Assembly: GCA_013350335.1 (NCBI GenBank) | Contig: CM023532.1 | Span: 89,345,383 to 89,409,382, forward strand | Reading direction: 5' to 3' | From: Chimonanthus salicifolius | Taxonomy: Eukaryota; Streptophyta; Magnoliopsida; Laurales; Calycanthaceae | Length of the DNA stretch: 64,000 nucleotides | Part shown: positions 12,495 through 22,789 of the stretch, in pieces | Numbering within the stretch: position 1 is the stretch's first letter | Layout: the number at the start of each line of letters is the position of its first letter | Notes under the pieces: generated by a model | What the model was told of the DNA's origin: nothing | The model's input: the letters and a program-made list of their open reading frames with translations, nothing else | Database searches by the model: none | Made by a program: the position numbers and the translations under genes

Positions 12495-12583
12495 CGCGTC
12501 GTGACGCCGCCCGCTCTCTTCCGATGTTTATTTAAAAAAAAAATTAGACTCTGAAATTCTCGGAAAGGGCGGGGCGTTACAGT

Positions 12584-12595
12584 TGGTATCAGAGC
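12584..12595 (+). promoter_or_regulatory. Primer-binding site of Y
   Basis: TGGTATCAGAGC, two bases after the LTR end, is complementary to the 3' end of plant initiator-methionine tRNA. This is where minus-strand cDNA synthesis would be primed. It is intact although the element has no RT. Confidence 0.93.
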
Positions 12596-13028
12596 GAAAC
12601 GGGAAGTTGAATCATCGAAGTAAGATTAAGACGGTTTCATGTCTCACTGACGGATAAGAATCCCAACTGACCGACTTTTCGGAGTCCGCTGCCTGGGGGC
12701 CGGATTAATTTACTTCGAGTGACTCGGACTGAACAATCAATCTGAGAACGACAATGAATGATAGCAAAGTAAAGTACAATCATCATAATTGGACAAATCA
12801 TACGTAGCAAGGTAGGATGAACTCCCCTGAAATCCCCACACTGAGAAACAAACATTAGGAAATTAGAGATTTCCCCAGAAATAAAAAGAAAACAAAGAAT
12901 GTTGATTTGGTAATCTTCCTAAACAAAGTACATGATATTTTGCATGATCAAAATTCCCTGGAAACCAAGAGTGGTTTATTTAGAATTATTGATGAATATG
13001 TTTGTGTTTGAAATGATGTGGCACAGAT
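12596..13028 (+). other. Leader of element Y
   Basis: Untranslated region between PBS and the first ORF. Its first 300 bp align with the shorter leaders of A (31863-32251) and D (37387-37644), including the segment with GTCTCA, GACGGATAAGAATCCCAACTG and GGGGGCCGGATTAATTTAC. The packaging signal would be expected here, but I cannot point to one. From about 12905 to the gag start at 13790, Y carries roughly 0.8-0.9 kb that A and D lack. Confidence 0.7.
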
Positions 13029-13571
13029 ATGTCAAGCAACGAAGAATACACTGAGTTATGGGATAAAGGGACACCAAGTTGTCCGGTAGATTTGGTGTCA
13101 ACTTCCGACAGTATCAGTATGGAAGTTAATGTGGACCTTCAGGAGGGACCTCCTGAAGAAGCTGATGTGGACTTAGCGCCTCTTCCAGAGGATCTGATGG
13201 ATGACATTCCTGAAATGGTGGAACCTCCTGAGGAAGAAGAGGAGGAGGATCTGGGATTTTTCTTTTATGAGGATCCAATGGAAGACTTTCCTATAATACT
13301 GGAATCGGCGGGGGAAGTAGATCCCTATGATACCTGTGAGTTGTGTAATCAGGACGACCACAACAGGTTGTATTGTCCTCATCCATTGGGAGTTGTATGT
13401 CCGGTTTGTGGACTACACGGGCATGGAGAGACGAGGACTAATTGTCCTTGTATTGGAGGACCTGGAATAATCCCCTGCACAACATGTGAAGTATTGGGGC
13501 ACACGGCGATGACGTGTCCTGATAACCGATTCAAGTTCGCTTTTGATGCGGAGTCTTCTACGGAAGACTAG
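13029..13571 (+). CDS. ORF1: small acidic protein with three zinc knuckles
   Basis: A 180-residue ORF upstream of gag. Residues 1-100 are strongly acidic (Glu/Asp runs near 66-74) with no recognised fold. Residues 103-163 hold three CCHC units: C103-C106-H111-C116, C124-C127-H132-C139 (two extra residues before the last Cys) and C150-C153-H158-C163. Such knuckles bind single-stranded nucleic acid in retroviral Gag and plant CCHC proteins, so an RNA-binding or Gag-helper role is an inference. The ATG at 13029 is the first in frame, and the stop is 219 nt before gag. Elements A and D have no equivalent. The frame is intact in a very young element. It may have been captured from a host gene or another element. 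Confidence 0.75.
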   Translation: MSSNEEYTELWDKGTPSCPVDLVSTSDSISMEVNVDLQEGPPEEADVDLAPLPEDLMDDIPEMVEPPEEEEEEDLGFFFYEDPMEDFPIILESAGEVDPYDTCELCNQDDHNRLYCPHPLGVVCPVCGLHGHGETRTNCPCIGGPGIIPCTTCEVLGHTAMTCPDNRFKFAFDAESSTED

Positions 13572-13790
13572 GATAGGAAGTAATAGTAGGGGCATTAAAA
13601 AGAGGGTTATTGTTGTAAGGGGGTATATTTTGTTATACATAGGATTTGTTTCACCCTACCCACCTTTGTACCAAGATGCAATTTGAATTTATATAAATAT
13701 GTGATTTCATGTTTTTATGAGGATTCATGGCATGTGTTGTATATTATTAATGGAAACTAAGTCTATGATGTTTCCATGAATTAGGACTAA
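13572..13790 (+). other. Spacer between ORF1 and gag in Y
   Basis: 219 bp of AT-rich sequence without a supported ORF. It holds a TATATAAATATG-like stretch near 13690-13701, which could be chance. How gag is translated downstream of ORF1 (re-initiation, splicing or a second promoter) is not visible. Confidence 0.5.
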
Positions 13791-15692
13791 ATGGCACCAC
13801 AGAAAAAGGTGGTAAAAGATCTGAAGGGAAAAGAGAAAGTTTTACCGATCGGACTAGGAGAGGGGGTGTCAAAGAGAAGGACTCGTCAAGACGATAAAAA
13901 GAAGGATGATGTGATCATTATCCCACCACAAGGGAAGGTGGTATCCCGACGCAAGAAGGCGTCATCGGAACCTGATAGAGAGCAATCCGTTCATGACGAA
14001 GAGAGGTCTATACATGAACAACCTCACAGTGAGGAAGAATCTCACCACTCTCGGCGGGAAGAAGAAGGGAGTGACCCTACGAATCAACAGGACGACGAGG
14101 AGGAATATGACTCGTCGTATCGACGCGAGGAGGAGGAGAATAGTAATATGACTGTACCCTTTGTACCTCCTGAACTGCACAGCTTGGTGCAAGCCGTGGT
14201 TACATCTGTCCTCCAACAACATTTGAACGGAGGGGGAAACATGAGCGAAAATAATGACCGAAATATGGTCAGAGATTTTCAGCACCAGCGCCCACCTTAC
14301 TTCAAGGGCAGAGAAGGGCCTATTGCGGCCGAGAATTGGTTGGAGAAGATTTCGCATATATTGACTCTTTTGAACATCAAGAGTCATGCCCATAAAATAT
14401 TATTGGCCACGTCACAGCTGGTGGATGACGCTGCCAAATGGTGGAAGGTGGTGGAGAAACAACAGGCACTTGTGCCAAGAAGAGAAAGAGTTGCTATGAC
14501 CTGGGAGCAATTCTCCGCGACATTTCTAGAGCGCTACTTTCCAGAGGAAGAAAGAGAACGTCAAATTCAGGCCTTTATGATGTTAGTACAAGGTTCAATG
14601 ACGGTGGCTGAGTATCACCAAGAATTCCTTAGCCTGTCAATCTATGCATACTATATTGTGGACACAGAATATCGAAAGGCTCGCAAGTTCGAGCGTGGGT
14701 TACGGCCAAACATTAGGGCCAAGGTAACTGTGTTCAAAGCAGCCACGCTGGCGGAAGTGGTCAGCAGGGCCACCATTGTGGAACAAGAGATGGCGGAATT
14801 TGCCAGAGAGGACAACCGCCGAGCTCCGAGTGGGAGAGGTGGGTATCAACCCAACAAAAAGTTCAGACCGAATTTCAGCAGACCCTCACCGTCTGTTGGA
14901 TCAAGTGGGGGCTTTCGCCCCAACCAGCCCACTCAATCTGTTGCGGTCACTCAAGCATCCCGAGGAGTGAATACTTGCTTTCACTGTGATCAACCTGGTC
15001 ACTACAAAAAGAATTGCCCAAAGCTCAACAGGCTGTCTAACTCAAGAGGATCATTTCGTCCGCCAGCTAGACCGGCATACTCCAGAGGAGGCAGAATGCA
15101 GGGCCGGGGAGGTCGAAGGTCTAACCCTGCTGGAGCAGGAAGATTATTCACTCTAACTTCTCCAGAGGAAGAGGAGGAGGATCATCCTGTGATACAAGGT
15201 ATGGCGGTAGTGAGTAGCTCATATGCATATGCACTATTTGATTCCGGAGCGTCACACTCCTTTATAGCTGCATCGTTTATTACTGCTACTGGTACATTAG
15301 TGCAAAGATTAGCCACAGAACTTACTATTGTATCCCCTGTCGGAGATTCGGCATTGGGACTTATTTGTACTGCGGTTAACACCGAATTAGCTGGACTCAG
15401 ATTTGAGTTCAATTATTTAGTGCTGGACATGTCGGAATATGATATTATATTCGGAATGGATTGGTTGGCAAAGTTTCATGCCAACATCGACTGTTATGGT
15501 CGAAGAGTGACATTTAAGTCACCCGAGGGCAAGCAATATGTAGTTCGTGCAGATAAACAAAGTGGAGGACATTTGGGCCAGGATGTCTACTGGCACCGTT
15601 GTACCGGAATGGGAACTACGACCAGGACAGGGTCTTGTATTCCGGGGAAGAACTTATGTGCCAAAGAGTTGCAGGAAAGAGCTACTGATTAA
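13791..15692 (+). CDS. gag: Element Y Gag-protease
   Basis: A 633-residue frame. Residues 1-130 form a charged, low-complexity N-terminus. The capsid-like Retrotrans_gag domain covers about 160-330 (motifs WEQFSATFLERYFP, AEYHQEFLSLS, FERGLRPNIRAKV). The zinc knuckle CFHCDQPGHYKKNC is C396-C399-H404-C409. The aspartic protease active site D484-S485-G486 (YALFDSGASHSF) is followed by the flap-side IIFGMDWLA. The start is supported by homologous N-termini in A (MAPKRK) and D (MSPKRR). Genuine homology ends at DKQ near residue 590. The last roughly 45 residues are integrase DNA read in the wrong frame, because the RT-RNase H deletion also shifted the frame. Gag would form particles, and the protease would cut Gag and Gag-Pol. 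Confidence 0.92.
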   Translation: MAPQKKVVKDLKGKEKVLPIGLGEGVSKRRTRQDDKKKDDVIIIPPQGKVVSRRKKASSEPDREQSVHDEERSIHEQPHSEEESHHSRREEEGSDPTNQQDDEEEYDSSYRREEEENSNMTVPFVPPELHSLVQAVVTSVLQQHLNGGGNMSENNDRNMVRDFQHQRPPYFKGREGPIAAENWLEKISHILTLLNIKSHAHKILLATSQLVDDAAKWWKVVEKQQALVPRRERVAMTWEQFSATFLERYFPEEERERQIQAFMMLVQGSMTVAEYHQEFLSLSIYAYYIVDTEYRKARKFERGLRPNIRAKVTVFKAATLAEVVSRATIVEQEMAEFAREDNRRAPSGRGGYQPNKKFRPNFSRPSPSVGSSGGFRPNQPTQSVAVTQASRGVNTCFHCDQPGHYKKNCPKLNRLSNSRGSFRPPARPAYSRGGRMQGRGGRRSNPAGAGRLFTLTSPEEEEEDHPVIQGMAVVSSSYAYALFDSGASHSFIAASFITATGTLVQRLATELTIVSPVGDSALGLICTAVNTELAGLRFEFNYLVLDMSEYDIIFGMDWLAKFHANIDCYGRRVTFKSPEGKQYVVRADKQSGGHLGQDVYWHRCTGMGTTTRTGSCIPGKNLCAKELQERATD

Positions 15693-16944
15693 GGCACATC
15701 AATCCAAGCTCTCTATTCATCCGGGTAGCACCAAAATGTATCACGATCTAAAGAGACATTATTGGTGGCATGGACTAAAAAGGGATGTGGCGGAATTCGT
15801 GGCACATTGTCTAACTTGTCAACAAGTTAAGACTGAACACCAAAAGCCACCAGGATTACTCAAACCCTTAGCAGTGCCAGAATGGAAATGGGAACACATA
15901 TCCATGGACTTTGTATCGGGGTTGCCGAGGTCTTCAAGGGGCAATGACGCCATATGGGTCGTAGTCGACCGACTGACCAAATCCGCTCATTTTATTCCTA
16001 TCAAAATGACGGATTCGTCTGAAATGTTGGGTCGGCGGTACATTAAAGAAATCATTCGACTACATGGCATTCCTCGAACAATAGTGTCGGACAGAGATGG
16101 CCGTTTTACCGGCAGGGTATGGCAAAGCATGCAGTCAGCCATGGGGACAGACTTATTGACTAGCACCGCTTTCCATCCACAGACTGATGGGCAATCGGAA
16201 AGGACGATACAAACCTTGGAAGACATGCTGAGAGCGTGTATGTTAGATTTCAAAGGAGGATGGGAGGACCACTTACCATTGGTGGAGTTCTCCTATAATA
16301 ACAGCTATCAGGCAAGCCTTCAAATGGCTCCTTATGAGGCTTTATATGGTAGACCGTGTAGGTCACCGGTATGTTGGACAGAGGCAGGTGAGCCTGCATT
16401 GATCGGACCAGAACTAGTTGCAGAAACTACTGCACAAATTAAGTTGATACGTCAACACTTGTTGACTGCACAGAGTCGGCAGAAGAGTTATGCTGATAAA
16501 AGGAGACGGTTTCTGGAATTTGAAGTGGGAGACTTGGTGTTTCTAAAAGTCTCACCACGAAAGGGACATATGAGGTTTGGTAAGAAAGGAAAACTGTCGC
16601 CAAGATATGTGGGACCGTTTTCCATCATAAGAAGGATGGGGGAGGTAGCTTACCAATTAGCACTTCCATCGCAATTAGCAGCTCTACACGATGTGTTCCA
16701 CGTGTCAATGCTAAGGAAATACAATCCGGATCCGTCCCATGTTTTAAATGTTCAAGATATTGAAGTACAAAGCGACGTGACGTACGTCGAGAAGCCGGTC
16801 AGGATAGTGGAGACCGAACAAAGGGTGTTGCGAAACAGAGCGATTCAGTTCGTAAAAGTGGTATGGGACCGTCATGGTGATGAAGAGGCCACATGGGAAC
16901 TTGAATCGGAGATGAGAACAGCTCACCCCGAATTGTTTGTGTAA
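15547..16944 (+). CDS. int: Element Y integrase with chromodomain
   Basis: A 465-residue frame, +1 relative to gag-protease and overlapping it by 146 nt. The first true integrase residues are near 7. Zinc-binding HHCC: H51, H58, C88, C91. Catalytic core DD35E: D121, D182, E218, all present. GPF module: G356-P357-F358. The chromodomain is about 411-462 (FVKVVWDRHGDEEATWELE), the type that lacks the first aromatic cage residues, as in Tekay/Del. The enzyme would insert cDNA, and the chromodomain would steer it to heterochromatin. The Met at 15547 lies in out-of-frame protease DNA, so real expression would need +1 frameshifting or internal initiation. No stop or frameshift breaks the domain, unlike A and C. 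Confidence 0.92.
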   Translation: MQINKVEDIWARMSTGTVVPEWELRPGQGLVFRGRTYVPKSCRKELLIKAHQSKLSIHPGSTKMYHDLKRHYWWHGLKRDVAEFVAHCLTCQQVKTEHQKPPGLLKPLAVPEWKWEHISMDFVSGLPRSSRGNDAIWVVVDRLTKSAHFIPIKMTDSSEMLGRRYIKEIIRLHGIPRTIVSDRDGRFTGRVWQSMQSAMGTDLLTSTAFHPQTDGQSERTIQTLEDMLRACMLDFKGGWEDHLPLVEFSYNNSYQASLQMAPYEALYGRPCRSPVCWTEAGEPALIGPELVAETTAQIKLIRQHLLTAQSRQKSYADKRRRFLEFEVGDLVFLKVSPRKGHMRFGKKGKLSPRYVGPFSIIRRMGEVAYQLALPSQLAALHDVFHVSMLRKYNPDPSHVLNVQDIEVQSDVTYVEKPVRIVETEQRVLRNRAIQFVKVVWDRHGDEEATWELESEMRTAHPELFV

Positions 16945-16988
16945 TTTAATTTGAGAACCCTACTTCACTCGATTTTCGGGACGAAAAT

Positions 16989-17007
16989 TTTAAAAAGAGG
17001 GTTATAT
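16989..17007 (+). promoter_or_regulatory. Polypurine tract region of Y
   Basis: TTTAAAAAGAGGGTTATAT immediately before the 3' LTR, with purine core AAAAAGAGGG (16992-17001). It is the plus-strand primer site in reverse transcription. The same block, with small changes, precedes the 3' LTRs of A (3362-3380) and C (59044-59060). Confidence 0.88.
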
Positions 17008-20000
17008 TGTAACACCCCAATTTCTCAATGAAAGTGGAAAATTACCAAAATGCCCCTGAGTTGTTAAATTAGTTATTTTGTGATGTTAAGTAAGGAAATA
17101 GTGGGGCCCATTGCTCAAAATAAAATCATATGAGCATATTATGAATGTTAAGTTTTATTGGTTGGGTAATTTTCATCATTTGGGTCAAAAATGGCTAAAT
17201 GGGTCAAAGGGCCCAAATGGGGCCCATCGGGTCTTGCTGGGTTATTTGACCGTTTTGTGATTTCAAATTAAAAGGGGTTAAGCCTATTTGATTGGAAATC
17301 AAGTGGAGGAAAAATGGGTAGGCTTGATCCATATGTAAAAACCAATTGGAAATGATCAAAATATCATAAATGGGTCATGTTGTCAAAACGGGTCAAGGAG
17401 CTAAAAGTGGACCCAACGGGTCGAGTTGACTATTGTTGACCGTGTGAACCCTCAAGGGAGCTCAAACACGAGTCAAATCAGTTGAGTGGGACTGAGGTGA
17501 GTTGGAATAAAATAAAAAGGTGAGTTAACTCATGTGCATTAAATGAAATGCATTAAATGTGATGAGTTGGGTTGGAATAAAAATACCTTGAGTTGGGTGA
17601 GTCAAAATGGAAACCCATGGGACTGTAAATCAGTGAGTCCAAGGGGAATTGGAGGAGTTTAGCTGGTCTCAAATCAGCCAAAACAAGTCCCACACGTTGG
17701 GGACTTGTTTTGGTGAGTTCATGGTAAATAATTAAATGAAATGCATGGGAATGAGATAAGATTGCATGGGGCTGCCAATGGGTGTGTTGGGAGTGCCAAG
17801 GGGTGCTTTGCTTGGCTGCAAGTGACTCTTTGGTTTGAGTAAGATTTGATGAGGATTAAATGGGTGTTATGGGGTTGTTTAACAAAAGCAAACAACACCA
17901 TCACTTGGCCGATTTTATCATTGCAAAACCTTAGAATTCTCATCTCTTTCCCTCACTCAAGAACACACTCTCTTGGCCGAATTTTACCTTGGTGATTTCA
18001 CCATTTTTCATGCCTCTAACCAGCTGAGACAAAGGAAGAAAGAAGGAAGGAAACAAGAGGGAAGAAGGCAAGGAGCAAAGGCATAAGAAAAGCTTGGAAT
18101 TTGGTAAGTATTTCCATGGACTTTTGATTAATAAAATGGATGTGTATTGGGCCAAGGTTATGGCCGATTACACCAGGGTTTTAACCCTGATTAATGGAGG
18201 ATTTAAATAGTAAAAAAATAACCATTGGGTTCGGCCACCATGGAGGGCCGAACCCCATGTAAAAGATGGGTGGTTTTTCATGTTTTGAAACATGGAAACC
18301 ATGGAGGTTTAGGGACTGATTTTTGGGTTTTACTTAAGAATCAAATACATGTTATAGAAAGGATTATAAACCTGGATCTGAATGACAAAAAGGCTGAAGT
18401 TAACATGGTCTAAAACAATGGTTTAAAAGATGGAAAACATGGACCATAGGGTTCGGCCACTTTGGGTGGCCGAACCCCATGAATTTTATTTGTATAAAGT
18501 GATGGTTTTTGTAAAATCATGGGCTGTTTTTGTATGATCTAAGATACAAGGTGAAAGGGTTTTTAAATCATGAAATTGGATGTCATGTTTGGGCCATGGA
18601 ATGGCCGAATACATCAAGGAATAAAACCTTGGATTAAGATTAATTAAAATGGCATAAATGTATCATTGGGTTCGGCCACATGGGATGGCCGAACCCCATG
18701 ATCTTGTTTGGGTAATTGGATGGCTTTTGAAGTGTAAAAACCATACAATACTATGTTGATTATTACATGATTTAATGGACATATAATGTAAGTTAAAAAG
18801 GGTCCAAAACATGGGCATAGGGTTCGGCCACATTGGATGGCCGAACCCCATAAAAGTGTTTGATAAGTTGGTATGGTTTTTGGAGAGATAAAACCATACC
18901 AATAGTGGAGATTTTTATGTGATAATGTTACTGTTTTTGGTTGGCCATTGAATGGCTGAACCAAATGGTGTTTATGAGTAAAGAGAAGGGTTTAAGTTAT
19001 GACATTATGGTGAAGAATAATGGATAAAAGAACCCCATGCAATGGTGTGATCATTTTGTGGTTAATGGTGATGGTTTTGAGAGATAAAAACCATACATTA
19101 TCATGGAGTTTTTATGTGATTTACATGAAGATTATGTACTGATTTTAGTTGGCCAATATATGGCTGAACCATGGTAATGTTATGGTTAAGTTACTGATCT
19201 AAAACAGTAGATTAAAACTGGAAAAATGGACCATGGGGATTGGCCATCTTGGATGGCCGAATCCCATGAGGTATGATGGTTATTTGGACAAAATAATTAG
19301 ATGGTTTTGAGAGGTTAAAGTGCAGCAATGATGTGCTGATTTTATATGAATAAGTGACACCAAAAATATGTATGAAAGACCAAAACATGGACTTAGGGTT
19401 CGGCCTCCTTGGATGGCCGAACCCCATGTAAGTCTTTCATGTGTTTGGTGAGTTAAAAACCATATGAAGATATGGTGTTTTTATGGTAATAAATGGATTA
19501 ATATGTTACTGTTTTGGTGGGTTAATATGCGGCTGAACCATGTTTAATTCATGGTTGGTTTAGCATGATTAGACCCTGAGTGATCATGGTGTTGGTTGGA
19601 TCAAGTGAACCCTAGGGTTCGGCTATGAGTATGGCCGAACCCCATGGGGCTGTTTTGAAATAAATGGGCTGTTTTGAATGGGAACTCATGGTTGTTTTAA
19701 TTAAGGAGACATACATGATAATTATGGACTATGTAATCAACCATTGATGATGATGGAAAGTGGGATAAAAACCCATAGGATGTGGTTCGGCCAAGTAGTA
19801 TGGCCGAACCCAATCAATGATTATTTGATAAGTTTGGAGATTAAAGTTGACGAATGAAGAATCCCACAAGATGTTTGGGTCTTATATGTGAATGGATATT
19901 TAAATATTAGAATGATTTACTTATTGTTACATCACAAGGTGACGAGAGTTGAAGGAAGTGCGAGTCGTGACCGAGTGAAGCTCAAAAAGGAACGGACAAT

Positions 20001-20914
20001 TAATCAAAGTTTAAGTAGGTTTCCTACCTACTTGTAACCACAGTTTTTACCCAGTATTTCTTATGATACTCTTGTTTTAATATATGTGTTTCAAATGATA
20101 TATTATGCATTAACAAATGGCATACAGGCATTGGCATCTCATGCATAGTCATGGGATAATGAATGAAGTTCTACAGTGATGGATACGATGGTACATGATG
20201 GGGGTTGCTCATTACATGTACATCGCTTATAGAAGAGATGAAGGTGTGTTGTAATTTACCTTGTCGGTGCGAGGCACGTCAAGTGATGGCTATGAAAGTA
20301 CATGATGGGGGATGCTCATTGCATGTGCATATTTCATAGCATTGTTTTACCTGTTTTGATGATCATGTAATATGATATGTATATGCATGTTTTATATGCT
20401 AACATGTGGTAGCCCTGATTCGGGAACCTACTGGGCGCGTTGATCTAACGCCCTAATTCTATCCTCAGAGGAGATTGCAGGTACAAGCAAGGGAAAAGGG
20501 AAGGTCGTTGACCAAGAGGGGAGCTGAGCCTAAGTGCTTAAATAATGGATTTGGATTATGTTTTATTACTGTCAATTGAATACTATTGTTGGACATGTAA
20601 TAATTCGGTATTTGCTATGGTTTGTTTAGGATCATAACTTGTGGATGGTTGATTTATGTTATTTAATATTTAAGAATATTACTTGCTATCTCGTCTTTCT
20701 ATTCCGCAATTATCTAGATTATTCCGCATGTTGATGTTAGTTCCATGTGTGATTCACTATCATGGTCTATTCCATGTACACATGGGTGGCCAGTTAAGGT
20801 TCAGACTTGGGTAGTCTGAACTTAACTCGCGTCGTGACGCCGCCCGCTCTCTTCCGATGTTTATTTAAAAAAAAAATTAGACTCTGAAATTCTCGGAAAG
20901 GGCGGGGCGTTACA
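17008..20914 (+). mobile_element. Element Y 3' LTR
   Basis: Matches the 5' LTR at a constant offset of 8333 with no net indel over 3907 bp. Visible differences: T to G near 17210 and G to T near 18003. It repeats the intron (18104-20468), the hairpins (5' positions plus 8333), the U5 stem-loop (20792-20827) and the GTTACA end. It is followed by target duplication CAACC at 20915-20919. Confidence 0.95.
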
Positions 20915-20919
20915 CAACC

Positions 20920-21552
20920 GCCATCAAGTCCCAACATTTTTGGTGTTTGAAGGTAGGATTGTTTTGGTTTCCCCTCTTTTGACCCCTTTGACCATGATTA
21001 GATTAGTTTAGTTAATTTAATTAATTTGATTATTAGGCTAAGTTAATTAATTCCCAACTAATTTAATTCCATTAAATTCCCTCTATGAAATCCACCCATG
21101 GTTGACCAAATCAACCATGGTGGCCGGCCTCACCAATTCTTGGTCCACACGCCACCTCACACGGTGAGGTGGAGGTGGGTCCCATTAGACCATGTCACCT
21201 TGGTCAACTTCAATTTAACTTAGGTGATTTAGACCCATTCCAACTAGTTGTATCACCATTGGGCCCATGGCCCAATAACATTTATCCTTACCCATTTATC
21301 TTAGAGCTTACATTATCTTGATCCATTAAGTCCCAAATGGGTATTGGGCCCAATTTGACTACCCTGGTCCATTTGACCATCTTTGACCCTTTAAGTGACT
21401 TTAAATGCAATCCATAGTCCATTGGGCCCTAGTTGGGCCTTTGTCCAAATTTTGATTCACTTACCCTCTATTCCATCAATTTTCCCAATTTCCACCATTA
21501 AAAATAAATAATAACCACATATTTATTGATTTAAAAATCTCGGGCCATTACA
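20920..21552 (-). mobile_element. Solo LTR M, segment 2 of 2 (U3 start)
   Basis: Continues M after element Y and ends CTCGGGCCATTACA, the sense start TGTAATGGCCCGAG. It contains the dyads CCATGGTTGA/TCAACCATGG (near 21097-21121) and CCACCTCAC/GTGAGGTGG (near 21150-21175), and a cluster of TTGACY W-box cores near 21355-21400. It is followed by CACTC at 21553-21557, matching 4780-4784. Confidence 0.9.
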
Positions 21553-21557
21553 CACTC

Positions 21558-22789
21558 CAATATCAAAGCTTGGTATCTTCTTTCTCACCATCCTCTCCTC
21601 CCCTCTCCCTCTCTCAAATCTAACCCTACCTTGGCCGAATCCAAGCTTGGAGGTTTTTCATCTTGATCAAGCATCCTAGCCGACCAACAAAGGAGAAGAA
21701 GAAGAAAGGAGGCCAAGGAGTCCGAAGGGAGCAAAGAAAGTCGGAGGAGCTGATGGATTGTAACTATTTCTAAATAAGTGATTGGATTTTTTTTAGGGTT
21801 TAAGATTTGGGGTCCATTCTTGTTGGATTTGATGGTGGCCAAATTATCATAGGCCTTGGATCTCAAATCCATCCAATGGAAGGATGGAGAATGAGCAAAC
21901 CCTAAATGGGTGAATTAGGTTAAGAAAAATAAAGGAGGCACTAAGGACATTATGTAATTAAGTTAATTAAGCATGAATATATGTGGATTTTGAAGGGGTT
22001 AATGGACCATAGGGTTCGGCCATGTAGTATGGCCGAACCCCATGGTAGAGGATTGATTAATTTATTAGGGTTTATAAGAATGGAAGCATGGAGAATGATT
22101 TAGGGTTTTAAGTTGTTAATGATTAAATGTGGGTAATTTTAAAACGGGTTTTTATGAGAAAAATCATGGGAAACATTGATGATTCTTAATGGCTCAAAAG
22201 GCATAGATGAATGATTGAACCATGAACCATGGGTTCGGCCATGGTGTATGGCCGAAACCTATGGTGATGAAATGGTGGATTTAATGGTTATGAAATTACG
22301 GAATGATGATGGATGTAAAGTAATGGAAAAATAAATGGGGAATGTTGGTGGTGTTGATGGACCAAAATGAACCTAATGTTGATAGTTGTAATGGGAATGT
22401 GGCTAAGTTAATGGACTTAAATGTGATTAAGGATGATGGTTTAAATGTGTAAATTAAACCCCTTCATGGAAGGGCTTATGATGGATTCAAATGTGTAACA
22501 AAGGTCCAAGAAAATGGGAAAAAGACATCATGGGTTCGGCCATGGTGTATGGCCGAACCCATGACCCATTTGTAGGTCATGCTATGGGTTAAAAATCAGA
22601 ATTATGTATGTGGTTAGATGAATGGAAAATTAGGCTAATTAAGGACTGATTTTAATGTACATATCATGGTTGATGAGTCGTTAAAGGATTCAAGTCTATG
22701 AATCAATTATGGGCCTAAGAATGGAGGAAGAGTGGCAAAACCGTAAATAATGGCCAAATTTAAGAACCCCATGGAAATGATCATGGACT
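21558..22789 (+). mobile_element. Solo LTR L, segment 2 of 3
   Basis: Continuation of L: TC-rich leader-like stretch (21575-21620), GA-rich exon-like tract, a damaged splice donor (ATT|GTAACTATT at 21760, consensus GTAAGT) and hairpins at 22012-22040, 22231-22259 and 22532-22560. It is interrupted at 22789 by N, with GGACT at 22785-22789 and 26362-26366. It is closely similar to LTR I (54080-55450), which shows what an uninterrupted copy looks like. Confidence 0.9.

Larger units (their letters stand above)
8675..12581 (+). mobile_element. Element Y 5' LTR
   Basis: Starts TGTAACACCCC and ends GGCGGGGCGTTACA. The U3 part (to about 9600) is rich in GGGTCAA (W-box core TTGACC on the other strand). 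A CT-rich stretch near 9610-9640 resembles a plant leader. The predicted intron is 9771-12135, with eight hairpins. After it come the U5 stem-loop (12459-12494) and a short A-run near the end. I found no convincing TATA box or polyadenylation signal, so the U3/R/U5 borders are not set. Confidence 0.95.
8675..20914 (+). mobile_element. Element Y: young, complete-ended, RT-less Del/Tekay-type chromovirus
   Basis: A 12,240-bp element: 5' LTR 8675-12581, internal region 12582-17007, 3' LTR 17008-20914, flanked by CAACC. Order inside: PBS, leader, zinc-knuckle ORF, gag-protease, integrase-chromodomain, PPT. Reverse transcriptase and RNase H are absent. The protease-side sequence joins integrase at 15561/15562, and the missing part corresponds to 28636-30210 in element A (about 1.58 kb). 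Both LTRs are 3907 bp with no net indel. I saw two substitutions (near 8877/17210 and near 9670/18003). Recent arrival without its own RT implies either mobilisation in trans or a deletion after insertion. Confidence 0.92.

Noticed and set aside
12584..12595. tRNA-like sequence as a tRNA gene
   Set aside because: Only the 12-nt 3'-end complement is present; it is the primer-binding site.
13690..13701. TATATAAATATG as a TATA box for gag
   Set aside because: Single AT-rich match in AT-rich DNA with no supporting start-site evidence.
13962..14393. Minus-strand ORF of 143 residues inside Y gag
   Set aside because: Shadow of the gag frame; no recognisable domain. The same applies to 15987-16253, 27946-28338 and 59794-60207.
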